From the NCBI GenBank assembly GCA_016783865.1, contig JADHVS010000246.1:1-6312 (forward strand): DNA of 6,312 nucleotides, given 5' to 3'. Origin of the DNA: Bacteroidales bacterium (GTDB taxonomy: Bacteria; Bacteroidota; Bacteroidia; Bacteroidales; SM23-62). Position numbers and translations under genes: made by a program. Under the pieces are notes generated by a model. The model saw only the letters and a program-made list of their open reading frames with translations, did not search any database and had not been told where the DNA came from. This document shows positions 1 through 6,123 of the stretch, in pieces. The number at the start of each line of letters is the position of its first letter. Within the stretch, counting starts at the first letter, position 1.

Positions 1-958
1 CAGCCTGTCCCATATGCTTCTGAACCGGCGTAACATAGCCAATTCGTGTATGATAGTGTTCATTGTTATACCACTGGAAGTATTTTCCAAAATACCCCTG
101 AACCACTGACTCATCATCATAAGGAAACCATCCCGGATAGACAGGGGCAGTTTTGACGGTTCCAAAGAGTGACTCAACATAGGGATTGTCATTGGGCGTC
201 CGGGGACGGCTAAATGTCTGCGTCAACCCCATATCCGTAAACATCTGGTTTACCTCTTTGGCTTTCATCTGTGAACCTCTGTCATTGACGACCACCGGCA
301 TCTGGTTCTCCGGGGCCTCAAGCAGATTCTCTGCCAGTATCGCATCATCAATCAATCTCAGCGCTTCCTCATGCGCCAGCGATCTGCTGACCCGCCACGC
401 AATCACTTTTCGCGACCATTCATCAAGCATCACATACAAAAACCAGAACACCCTCAACACATCTGTCTTCAGATAACTGATGTCCCAGCACCAGCACTGG
501 TTCGGTCCCGTCAGTTCATCAGGCCGGTTCGGCTTTGCCCCGGTCCCCCGTCGCCTGGGACCTCTCCTGTCATCTCCAAGCCCCTCATCTTGCAGGATGC
601 TTCTTGCTGTGGAGGCCGACATGAAAAACAGCCCCTGTTCGGCTCCTTTCAATGCCAGCATTTGAAACGAATAATCAGTGGTCTCTTCACGCCCCACAAA
701 GTCCACAAGCGCCTGCCGCTCTGCCGGCATTATGGCGTGCAGTGCCTGCTTGGGGCCTGGTTTTTGGTAATCTATAGTGCCGTTTTGCTTCAGCCTGGCT
801 TCCCACCGCTCAATGCGGCGAACATGTATCTGCAAAAACTCACAGGTCTGATATTTTGCGATCCCGGAGGATTTGGCATATGCCACCACCCCGATGATCT
901 CCTGCCTCACCTCAACAGGAAGCCTCGTTTCAGGAAATGGCCCCTCTATTCCAAGTTC
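1..958 (-). CDS. IS3-family transposase OrfB (DDE integrase core), 3' end outside the window
   Basis: This frame is open for 319 codons and runs off the window. It has no obvious start of its own and is normally made as an OrfAB fusion. It cuts and joins the element ends during transposition. A helix-turn-helix-like region (TCEFLQIHVRRIERW) comes first, then the rve-type integrase core. The catalytic residues are visible: D in WCWDISYL (codon 484-482), D in VVNDRGSQ (codon 283-281) and E in NPYVESLFGTVK (codon 175-173). The second D and the E are separated by 35 residues, the DD(35)E signature. The C-terminal WYNNEHYHTRIGYVTP motif is typical of IS3 relatives. One oddity is Val-Asn before the second D, where many relatives have His-Ala or His-Ser. 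No stop interrupts the frame. Only a few dozen C-terminal residues should be missing. The frame is offset from orfA by +1 (equivalently -2), as described under the A9 tract. Confidence 0.9.
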
Positions 959-1277
959 ACTTTTTTTTTAGGGCCGTGAAGATCACGCTCAGCTCTACCA
1001 GCGCCTTCTCCTTCTCTGCAAGTTCCTGTCTGAGCTGCTCATGTTCTTTTATGGGTACGCTGGTTATCTTCTTTCTGCCTGGCTTGCTCTGGCGCAATCG
1101 ATCCAGCGCTCCTTCTTTTACGTCCCGCCGTATGTTCTGCAAATCCGAGGAGTATAGCCCGCGTTTTCGTAAAATCTCCCCGATCTGTGCCCCGGGCTTT
1201 TCACATTCCTGGTAAATCTCCCATTTCTCTTCTGCCGAAAGTCTTCGTTTTTGTTTCTTGCCGTTGCTCACACCCAT
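957..1277 (-). CDS. IS3-family OrfA (helix-turn-helix transposase subunit)
   Basis: This 106-residue protein binds the element ends and supplies the N-terminal part of the OrfAB transposase. Residues 12-60 form the helix-turn-helix region with the family motif RKRGLYSSDL near 37-46. Residues 76-104 (EHEQLRQELAEKEKALVEL) look like the leucine-zipper coiled coil used for multimerisation in IS3 proteins. It ends in a lysine run encoded by the A9 tract. I chose the ATG at 1277 because GGAGG lies 7 bases upstream (1289-1285). The frame is also open from an ATG at 1331, but that lies just outside the inferred IS end, lacks a ribosome site and adds residues not expected in OrfA. The stop TGA (959-957) overlaps the first OrfB-frame codon. 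Length and motifs match the family. Confidence 0.88.
   Translation of the reverse strand: MGVSNGKKQKRRLSAEEKWEIYQECEKPGAQIGEILRKRGLYSSDLQNIRRDVKEGALDRLRQSKPGRKKITSVPIKEHEQLRQELAEKEKALVELSVIFTALKKK
960..969 (-). promoter_or_regulatory. A9G slippery tract at the orfA/orfB junction
   Basis: On the minus strand nine A residues followed by G close orfA, read as CTA AAA AAA AAG TGA. This contains the A AAA AAG heptamer in the zero frame, the classic -1 ribosomal frameshift site of IS3 elements. Here a -1 slip gives GTG AAC TTG GAA and then TAG, not orfB. OrfB is reached only by a +1 or -2 change of frame. A run of nine A is also long enough for RNA polymerase slippage, and an A8 transcript would join orfA to orfB in a single frame. 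The sequence and frames are seen directly; the mechanism is inferred. Confidence 0.7.
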
Positions 1278-1302
1278 GTAGTATCCTCCAAGGTTATGGA
1301 AA

Positions 1303-1326
1303 CGGGCAGTTTTTGACAGGGGCTCA
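1303..1326 (-). repeat. Candidate terminal inverted repeat of the IS3 element
   Basis: Read on the minus strand the segment begins TGAGCCCCTGTCAAAAACTG and precedes the orfA ribosome binding site. IS3-family ends start with TG, and a TGTCAAAAA-like core is in keeping with such ends. The partner repeat is outside the window, so both the exact end and the repeat length are guesses. Confidence 0.4.
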
Positions 1327-1405
1327 ACCATGCACCGCTCAGAGATAATCGATTAAAGGCCATTCTGAAAGCCCGATTTTCGACTTACCCGGTAAATATG
1401 GCCGC

Positions 1406-1456
1406 CAGCCAGGGAAAACTCCGTTCCGCTACGCTCCACTGCGTTTTCCCTAGCTG
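1406..1456. repeat. Long hairpin with a 23-base loop
   Basis: AGGGAAAAC (1411-1419) pairs perfectly with GTTTTCCCT (1443-1451). The stem is extended beyond one C/A mismatch by CAGC (1406-1409) with GCTG (1453-1456). The loop, read on the minus strand, contains quasi-repeated GGAGCG/CGGAACGGAG units, a style seen in dispersed palindromic intergenic repeats. No T tract follows on either side, so it is not a standard terminator. A REP-like dispersed element is the best guess, not proven from one copy. Confidence 0.6.
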
Positions 1457-1718
1457 CTCCCTGTATCTATAACCATGTAGTCTTTTTAAAGTCCAGATTT
1501 TCCGACATCAATTCTAAATCGCGGGGTTTTTGTGCTTGAATATCATGACGTTATTTCATAGTTCCATATTCTGATGTCTTTACAGCAACATCCTTCTTAT
1601 TATCAAGAATATTTTCACCACTTTCCACTCTTCTGCTCACCGACAAGGGTCTCATATTTAGAGCCATAAATGTGTTGGTAGCCCCATAACTTTTGTCATT
1701 TTGGGCACTTTTCCGGAA

Positions 1719-1803
1719 TATCCGCATTTATCTGCGTCCTATGCAGGCCTTCTATTCCTTGGATATTCACTAATTCGTGCTCCATTCGTGTCATTCGTGG
1801 CTA
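1719..1803. repeat. Degenerate intergenic repeat block (ATTCGTG triplet plus ATCTGCG module)
   Basis: ATTCGTG occurs three times at 1773, 1784 and 1793, with start-to-start spacings of 11 and 9 bases. On the minus strand this reads as repeated CACGAAT. About 35 bases before it, 1719-1739 contains two imperfect copies on the minus strand, ACGCAGAT and ATGCGGAT. From memory, paired modules of this kind (CACGAAT and CGCAGAT) recur between genes in many environmental bacterial genomes, but I cannot confirm that here. No coding potential is evident, and the function is unknown. Confidence 0.55.
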
Positions 1804-1910
1804 ACTACTGCTCATGATCGATCCCCTTCCTCGGATAGATATCTTCTTCAAATATGATTGAGGAGATGGGGATTTTCATTGGGCACAGTGTATCGCAAAT
1901 TCATCACAAT

Positions 1911-3347
1911 TCATGCCTTTTTCAGACCTACCATTGACAATATTTCCGTTAGGGCTTCCTTATCATGCTGATTAAATCCGCCGAAGAGGAAAAACAACAG
2001 AAAATAACTGATAGCTCCTATAGGCACCGAATACCAGAGCGGCAGGAAATCTGTTTTTAGAATGACAATGCCCATAATTATAGAGGCAAGGATAGGACGC
2101 AAAAGGAGCGGCCATATAGTTACGCTAAGAAAACTTTTCTTAATAATATGATATACCAAGATAAACACTAATACCTCACATAGAAGGGTTGCTACACTTG
2201 CACCAATGTATGTGTATTTAGGAATCAATATAACATTTAATAAAATATTAACGCCTGCAGTTATCCCTATTATCATTGTATAAGCCTTCTGTTTATCAAT
2301 AACGTTCAAGAGCTGCCCTCCCAAATAATTGACAAACACGAAAACTTCAGCCCAAATTAAGATTTTTAGCGCAAAGGCCGCATTAGAGAAGCCTTCCCCA
2401 TAAACAAATTGAATGATTCTTGGCGCCAATAAATAGGTCCCCAAACCGATTGGCGCGGCCAATATGATGAGATACCTCAATGAACGATTGAACAGATCTC
2501 TCAGCAGTTCCATGTCTTTCTTCGAGGATCGCGCCATAGGCGGCAAAACAGCGGTCACGATCAGGAAAGGTATATAATTCACCACATCAACCAATCTGTA
2601 CGCGGCATTATACCATCCTGTTACCTGATCGTTTACCATCAAAGACAGCATGACCGTATCAATTCTATAATAGATATATAAAAAAAATATGCTTAGGCTA
2701 AAAGGAAGTGATTTGATAAAAAGATCTTTCCACCTTAGCCAATCTCTCCGAAGCGCTGGGGTAAAATACCTGTTTGAGAAATAAAAACAAAGGACCTCCC
2801 TGACTGTTCCCGAAACCAACAGCACCAGAACCAAATACAGGACTGAACGGGTTTTATATAAGACGATAACACCCAATCCTAAGGCTATTGCTCGTTCTGC
2901 AACTTCTGCCAAAGATGTCAGGTCCATTCGTTCATTAGCGTGAAGAATGCTTGAGAATGTCGAGCCTACAACATTAACTCCATAGATAACGCACACAATC
3001 AATAGGCTATAGATCACCACTTGAGGCTTATTGACAAACAATGACAGCACCACAGTCACAGACACTGCCAAAACTGCAAGAATTATTTTCAGGGATAGAA
3101 TATTACCCCCGTACGTTGGGAGTAGCCCTTTGTTTCCAGGGACCTCCTTAACAATGAGGTATTCCAGCCCCGGATTGCCAAGTAGGAGAATTAACGACCC
3201 AAAGGCGAAAACAAATGAATATTGCCCGACTCCGACATCGCCCAGGGATCTTGCAATAAATATCATTAGGAAAAAGGACAACAGGTTCCCTATCCCGCTC
3301 CCCAAGAACAACGCAAATGTATTCTTAATAATCCTTTGTTTTTCCAT
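1911..3347 (-). CDS. wzx: Wzx-type polysaccharide flippase
   Basis: This 478-residue integral membrane protein belongs to the MOP/polysaccharide biosynthesis (RfbX-like) family, which moves undecaprenyl-linked glycan units from the cytoplasmic to the periplasmic face of the inner membrane. It consists of many hydrophobic segments, roughly 12-14 by eye, separated by short charged loops. The N-terminus is typical: IIKNTFALFLGSGIGN (6-21) leads into the first helix, followed by ARSLGDVGVGQYSF (32-45) and GLEYLIVKEV (60-69). Charged residues R and D in a central helix (YYRIDTVMLS) also fit the family. Length is normal and no break is seen. I start at the ATG at 3347; a TTG just upstream could add one residue. 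The ribosome site is weak (GTGAT close to the ATG). It lies about 200 bases after the FkbM gene, in the same direction. Wzx substrate specificity cannot be read from sequence. The symbol reflects the family, not a tested function. Confidence 0.9.
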   Translation of the reverse strand: MEKQRIIKNTFALFLGSGIGNLLSFFLMIFIARSLGDVGVGQYSFVFAFGSLILLLGNPGLEYLIVKEVPGNKGLLPTYGGNILSLKIILAVLAVSVTVVLSLFVNKPQVVIYSLLIVCVIYGVNVVGSTFSSILHANERMDLTSLAEVAERAIALGLGVIVLYKTRSVLYLVLVLLVSGTVREVLCFYFSNRYFTPALRRDWLRWKDLFIKSLPFSLSIFFLYIYYRIDTVMLSLMVNDQVTGWYNAAYRLVDVVNYIPFLIVTAVLPPMARSSKKDMELLRDLFNRSLRYLIILAAPIGLGTYLLAPRIIQFVYGEGFSNAAFALKILIWAEVFVFVNYLGGQLLNVIDKQKAYTMIIGITAGVNILLNVILIPKYTYIGASVATLLCEVLVFILVYHIIKKSFLSVTIWPLLLRPILASIIMGIVILKTDFLPLWYSVPIGAISYFLLFFLFGGFNQHDKEALTEILSMVGLKKA

Positions 3348-3480
3348 CAATCACATCAAACGTCTACATCGCTCAAGATTCAATTTTATGTCAAGCTGCC
3401 CTGGTGTCATATAAAAGTCTGCAATCTGAAGAGACTACAACATATTTTTCAATCCAGCGTCCAGTATAGCCGAGCCCTCC

Positions 3481-3506
3481 TGCCTCAGTGCGGTGACGCA
3501 CAGGCA
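3481..3506. repeat. Bulged hairpin downstream of the FkbM gene
   Basis: TGCCT (3481-3485) pairs with AGGCA (3502-3506) and GTGCG (3488-3492) with CGCAC (3497-3501), leaving a four-base loop and a two-base bulge (CA). On the minus strand it follows the methyltransferase stop by about 40 bases. No T run follows, so it is not a canonical intrinsic terminator. It could act as an RNA-processing or 3'-end protecting structure. Confidence 0.5.
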
Positions 3507-3510
3507 TGTA

Positions 3511-3525
3511 GCTTTGACGCAAAGC
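3511..3525. repeat. Small perfect hairpin next to the FkbM stop
   Basis: GCTTTG (3511-3516) and CAAAGC (3520-3525) form a six-base-pair stem with a three-base loop. It lies 19 bases beyond the methyltransferase stop on the minus strand and four bases from the larger bulged hairpin. Together they form a tandem structured 3' region. There is no T tract, so termination is uncertain. Confidence 0.4.
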
Positions 3526-3544
3526 CTAACTACACTACCATTGC

Positions 3545-4438
3545 CTATTTTTTCTTATAACGTTCTACCCGCTCCTGAGCTTCATCCGATTTATGGACTG
3601 CTAAGATGTTCATTGTCTGTTTTAAAAAACCTTCAGTATCTGCCAAGACACACAACCTATTACATCTGTCAAAATGGTAGATATCGTACCCTCTATTTTC
3701 CAAGAATGAAAAGATATCTGCGGGCTGCACATTAAATAGCGCTGAATTCACATTCACTTCAATTAAAAGGATTCCAACCATTCCAGACGAAAGATACGAT
3801 TCAAATCCCTGCAAGACCTTATACTCAGCTCCTTCCACATCAATCTTTATCACGTCGACATATGATAATCCCCTCGCTGACGCAAAGGTGTCTAATTTGA
3901 CTGATTCTACCTGTTGTAATTCCTCTTCACTCTCTTTCTTCAAATAGGCAATATGGTTCACCTCTGAATTCTTACAGAAAGCGAACGATTCAGTCCCATC
4001 AATATCTGAAGCAAGCTTATGCACCACCTCGATTTTAGTCCCGAAGTTATTTAAACCAATGTTTTTGTTGAATTCAAATAAGCTCAAAGGTGTAGGTTCA
4101 AAGGCATAAACCTTGCCAGTGGTGATTTTCGACGCAGCTATAAGGGAATATGTACCGATATCCGCCCCCACATCAAAAAATACATCTTCAGATCTAACAA
4201 TATCGTAGATCAACTTCATCTCAGGGTATTCTGGCAATTTCGTATAAAATACCAGCCCAGCGTATGATCTTTCCGGGTGACATATGCATTGCGCCTCAGG
4301 AGTCAGTTGCACAACAGCAGGAATATGAAATAGCGCTTGGTTACATTTCCACCACAGAATCCTCAACAAAGCATTTAGTTTACTATCTTTGTTCAAAGGA
4401 TGGTTCAGTACTTCCACGAGTGATTGCAGGTAGTTCAT
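3545..4438 (-). CDS. FkbM-family SAM-dependent methyltransferase
   Basis: This 297-residue protein is predicted to transfer a methyl group from S-adenosylmethionine to a hydroxyl, in this context probably on a sugar of the surface glycan. The FkbM fold is clear. Motif I, the SAM-binding loop, is FFDVGADIGTYS (87-98). The next acidic strand is YAFEPTP (111-117). The family hallmarks VKLDTF (180-185) and VIKIDVEGAEYKVLQG (196-211) follow. The first 75 residues are a family-variable N-terminal extension, and the protein ends in a lysine run. There is no signal peptide, so it should be cytoplasmic. The ATG at 4438 has a weak AGG eight bases upstream and no better in-frame alternative. The gene is complete and stands alone between a 415-base upstream gap and a gap of about 200 bases before the flippase. 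Sugar and position specificity cannot be inferred. Confidence 0.9.
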   Translation of the reverse strand: MNYLQSLVEVLNHPLNKDSKLNALLRILWWKCNQALFHIPAVVQLTPEAQCICHPERSYAGLVFYTKLPEYPEMKLIYDIVRSEDVFFDVGADIGTYSLIAASKITTGKVYAFEPTPLSLFEFNKNIGLNNFGTKIEVVHKLASDIDGTESFAFCKNSEVNHIAYLKKESEEELQQVESVKLDTFASARGLSYVDVIKIDVEGAEYKVLQGFESYLSSGMVGILLIEVNVNSALFNVQPADIFSFLENRGYDIYHFDRCNRLCVLADTEGFLKQTMNILAVHKSDEAQERVERYKKK

Positions 4439-4853
4439 ATTTCAACCTAATCAAAATGACAAAGTTAAAATGCACTTGAAACACACAATTATTCTCAATT
4501 TGTTATACAAGCTGTCGACCATACGAGTTGCCACTTTTATCGAGACACCTCCCAAGAAAACCAAGGCGCAATACAAGGAAACAGGGCGACCGTATAGAAG
4601 GCATGGAATAAGGATTCATATTCTTGTCGAAGGACTACGCTTGGTGGACCACAAACTAAAAGCCGCTATTCCATTCAGGAATACAATATGACCAATTATT
4701 ACTGGAAAAACACTATGTGGTAACCAATCACTCGATCTGACAAATGCGGGTTACACTCCTGACCCCTTCAAACGGGAATAAACCACTGCGTATGGTCTCA
4801 GAAGTAAATCGATCCAAAACCGTAACAGAAAGAACCAAGATATATGGGCATTT
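4439..4853. other. Intergenic gap of 415 bases without a recognisable gene
   Basis: The gap separates the glycosyltransferase stop from the FkbM start, which is long for a compact glycan operon. A plus-strand frame at 4470-4691 is open for 73 codons, and a minus-strand frame just after the glycosyltransferase stop is open for about 40 codons. Neither has a convincing ribosome site or a product I recognise. Around 4748-4771 the minus strand reads AAGGGGTCAGGAGTGTAACC. The gap could be the eroded remains of a lost gene or hold an internal promoter for the FkbM and flippase genes, but I see no strong promoter pair. Confidence 0.55.
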
Positions 4854-5978
4854 TCAATTCTGAAAAAAACTGATCGTCTTAACCAGTGTTTCGGGCCTGA
4901 AATGCTGAATGACCTTTAAGCTCTCTTGTTTCAACTGATTCAGCCTTTCTTCAGAAGACAGAACCTCTTTCAATGCTTCGATTAGGGAATCGAGGCTTCC
5001 GCTTTCCACGATAATGCCATTCCCTTGGATAAGATCCTTGGCACAGCCACATTTATCCGAAACAATAATGGCGCAGCCGCAGGCCATGGCTTCGTTCACA
5101 ACCAATCCCCATGGTTCACTGATAGAAGGAAGAACCAGTATGTCCGAAATACCGTATAGCTTGGGAATCTCATCTATGCCTTGATGGCCTAAAAAATGAA
5201 TACCACTATTTACCCCGGCCATTTTTTTCAGTTTCTGTTCCTCAGGTCCGTAGCCAACAACCAATAACTCCATTTTGGGGAATTCTCTTTTCACTATGAA
5301 AAAGGCCTTTATTAGAAGATCAGGGCATTTTATGGCTACCAACCGCCCTGAAAACATGATGACCTTTGAATCATGCCCTATGCCGATTCTTTCCCTTACG
5401 TGTCGCTTTTCTCCAGATGTGAGTCTGCCGTGGGTGGAAAAAAAGTCAGCATCCACACTGTTATAGAACCGCTCGATTCTTTTTCTCCCGCCTAAAAACC
5501 TCAGATACTCTTCAGCAGCGGTTCCGGCGCTGATAAAACCGTTAAAGAAACGTAGAATGAACCTTACATAGAGCATTGATATTTTCCTAATAAAACTATC
5601 TTCATGAATTGTACTTTCAGTCCACAAAATGATTTCCTTACCATGCATTTTGGCATATACGATCGCCGCCAGGGTGGCAAAGCTGTCCCATCCCGTGGCA
5701 ATAATACGATCTGGATTATACTTTTTGATCTCTTGATAGATATTATAGTTTATGTTGCATACGAAGGCTGTATTTGCAGAAATAGGAATGCCGATATTCT
5801 TTAGAAATATCATCTTATAGGAAGAATCGGCGATCTCAGTATCCCACTTCCTGTACTTGACATCTGAATTTTGAAAAAAGACAGTCAGCTCCATCTCCCC
5901 GATATGCTTGGCAATAGCAGTAAATCGGGCATGGCTGTATGGGCTCCAAACAGTTTCAATAATCAACAATCTTTTCAT
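4854..5978 (-). CDS. Family 4 glycosyltransferase (GT-B fold)
   Basis: This 374-residue protein would transfer a sugar from a nucleotide-sugar donor to the growing lipid-linked glycan at the cytoplasmic face of the inner membrane. It has the two-domain GT-B layout. The N-terminal acceptor domain starts with MKRLLIIETVWSPYSHAR. The C-terminal donor domain carries FYNSVDADFF (171-180), SGRLVAIKCPDLL (210-222), VVGYGPE (240-246) and the EX7E motif EPWGLVVNE (288-296) followed by AMACG. Both glutamates are present, so it looks catalytically intact. I chose the ATG at 5978, because the 24 additional codons open upstream to 6050 overlap a methyltransferase remnant read in another frame, and the family normally begins at this MKRLLII strand. 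No strong ribosome site is seen; upstream is purine-rich (AGAGAAGCTAAGA). The sugar specificity is unknown. Confidence 0.9.
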   Translation of the reverse strand: MKRLLIIETVWSPYSHARFTAIAKHIGEMELTVFFQNSDVKYRKWDTEIADSSYKMIFLKNIGIPISANTAFVCNINYNIYQEIKKYNPDRIIATGWDSFATLAAIVYAKMHGKEIILWTESTIHEDSFIRKISMLYVRFILRFFNGFISAGTAAEEYLRFLGGRKRIERFYNSVDADFFSTHGRLTSGEKRHVRERIGIGHDSKVIMFSGRLVAIKCPDLLIKAFFIVKREFPKMELLVVGYGPEEQKLKKMAGVNSGIHFLGHQGIDEIPKLYGISDILVLPSISEPWGLVVNEAMACGCAIIVSDKCGCAKDLIQGNGIIVESGSLDSLIEALKEVLSSEERLNQLKQESLKVIQHFRPETLVKTISFFQN

Positions 5979-6123
5979 TTTTCTTAGCTTCTCTAACGCT
6001 TTCTTCCGAAAAACCCACCCCGATAACCTATCCGTATTTTGTAGCGGCAAGGATGAAGAATTCTCCGCTGCCGCATCCTACATCAAGCATGCGTTTCCCG
6101 CCAGGCAGGAAATTAAGATATTC
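5956..6123 (-). pseudogene. Remnant of a class I SAM-dependent methyltransferase
   Basis: In the third minus-strand frame, from the GAA codon at 6123, the translation reads EYLNFLPGGKRMLDVGCGSG and continues EFFILAATKYG. It then hits TAG (6030-6028) and resumes VIGVGFSEESVREAKKN before a stop at 5958-5956. MLDVGCGSGEF is the SAM-binding motif I, and VIGVGFSEESVREAKKN matches the second strand and following helix of such enzymes. Replacing the stop by one residue gives a normal KYG-x-VIGV spacing. A TGA lies immediately before the segment, so the N-terminal part is missing, and everything after about 55 codons is gone. It overlaps the end of the upstream glycosyltransferase frame and the first codons of the downstream one. 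It cannot make a working enzyme. The remnant call rests on motif recognition. Confidence 0.75.

Larger units (their letters stand above)
1..1326 (-). mobile_element. IS3-family insertion sequence, truncated by the window edge
   Basis: Two consecutive minus-strand frames encode an IS3-type OrfA (helix-turn-helix plus coiled coil) and OrfB (DDE integrase core). The orfA-proximal end is placed at about 1326, because reading the minus strand from there gives TGAGCCCCTGTCAAAAACTG, beginning with TG as IS3-family ends do and lying 49 bases before the orfA start. The other end is beyond position 1, so the inverted repeat pair and target duplication cannot be checked. The element is visibly richer in G+C than the glycan genes, and it lies in the same orientation downstream of them. 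The family call is firm; the exact boundary is inferred. Confidence 0.85.
1327..1910. other. Intergenic region between the IS element and the flippase gene
   Basis: About 580 bases carry no gene I can support. The region holds a 9 bp perfect stem with outer extension (1406-1456) and a block of ATTCGTG-type repeats (1719-1803). It also has a weak stem in which ATCCCC (1821-1826) pairs with GGGGAT (1868-1873) and CCTC (1829-1832) with GAGG (1860-1863). That last structure lies 38-90 bases after the flippase stop, but has a 27-base loop and no T run, so it is a poor terminator candidate. I saw no recognisable protein remnant in either orientation. Confidence 0.6.

Noticed and set aside
371..979. 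A plus-strand open frame of 202 codons across the transposase.
   Set aside because: It is antisense to orfB, which has intact DDE motifs, and its translation has no domain character.
1551..1655. A minus-strand open frame of 34 codons beginning MRPLSVSRRVESGEN.
   Set aside because: No Shine-Dalgarno sequence precedes it and the length is within chance expectation.
1773..1799. The ATTCGTG triplet as a CRISPR array or plasmid iterons.
   Set aside because: The units are only seven bases with unequal spacing and no spacers, and no Cas or replication gene is nearby.
3366..3400. A TTGACA hexamer on the minus strand upstream of the flippase as a promoter -35 box.
   Set aside because: No acceptable -10 box lies at 16-18 bases, so a promoter is not supported.
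3350..3425. A minus-strand 19-codon open frame (MTPGQLDIKLNLERC) just before the flippase as a leader peptide.
   Set aside because: It has no strong ribosome site and no regulatory codon run or attenuator structure.
4470..4691. A plus-strand open frame of 73 codons in the gap upstream of the FkbM gene.
   Set aside because: It runs against the operon direction, has no clear ribosome site and resembles no family I know.
5979..6050. A 24-codon N-terminal extension of the complete glycosyltransferase.
   Set aside because: The added residues are not glycosyltransferase-like and the DNA encodes a methyltransferase remnant in another frame.
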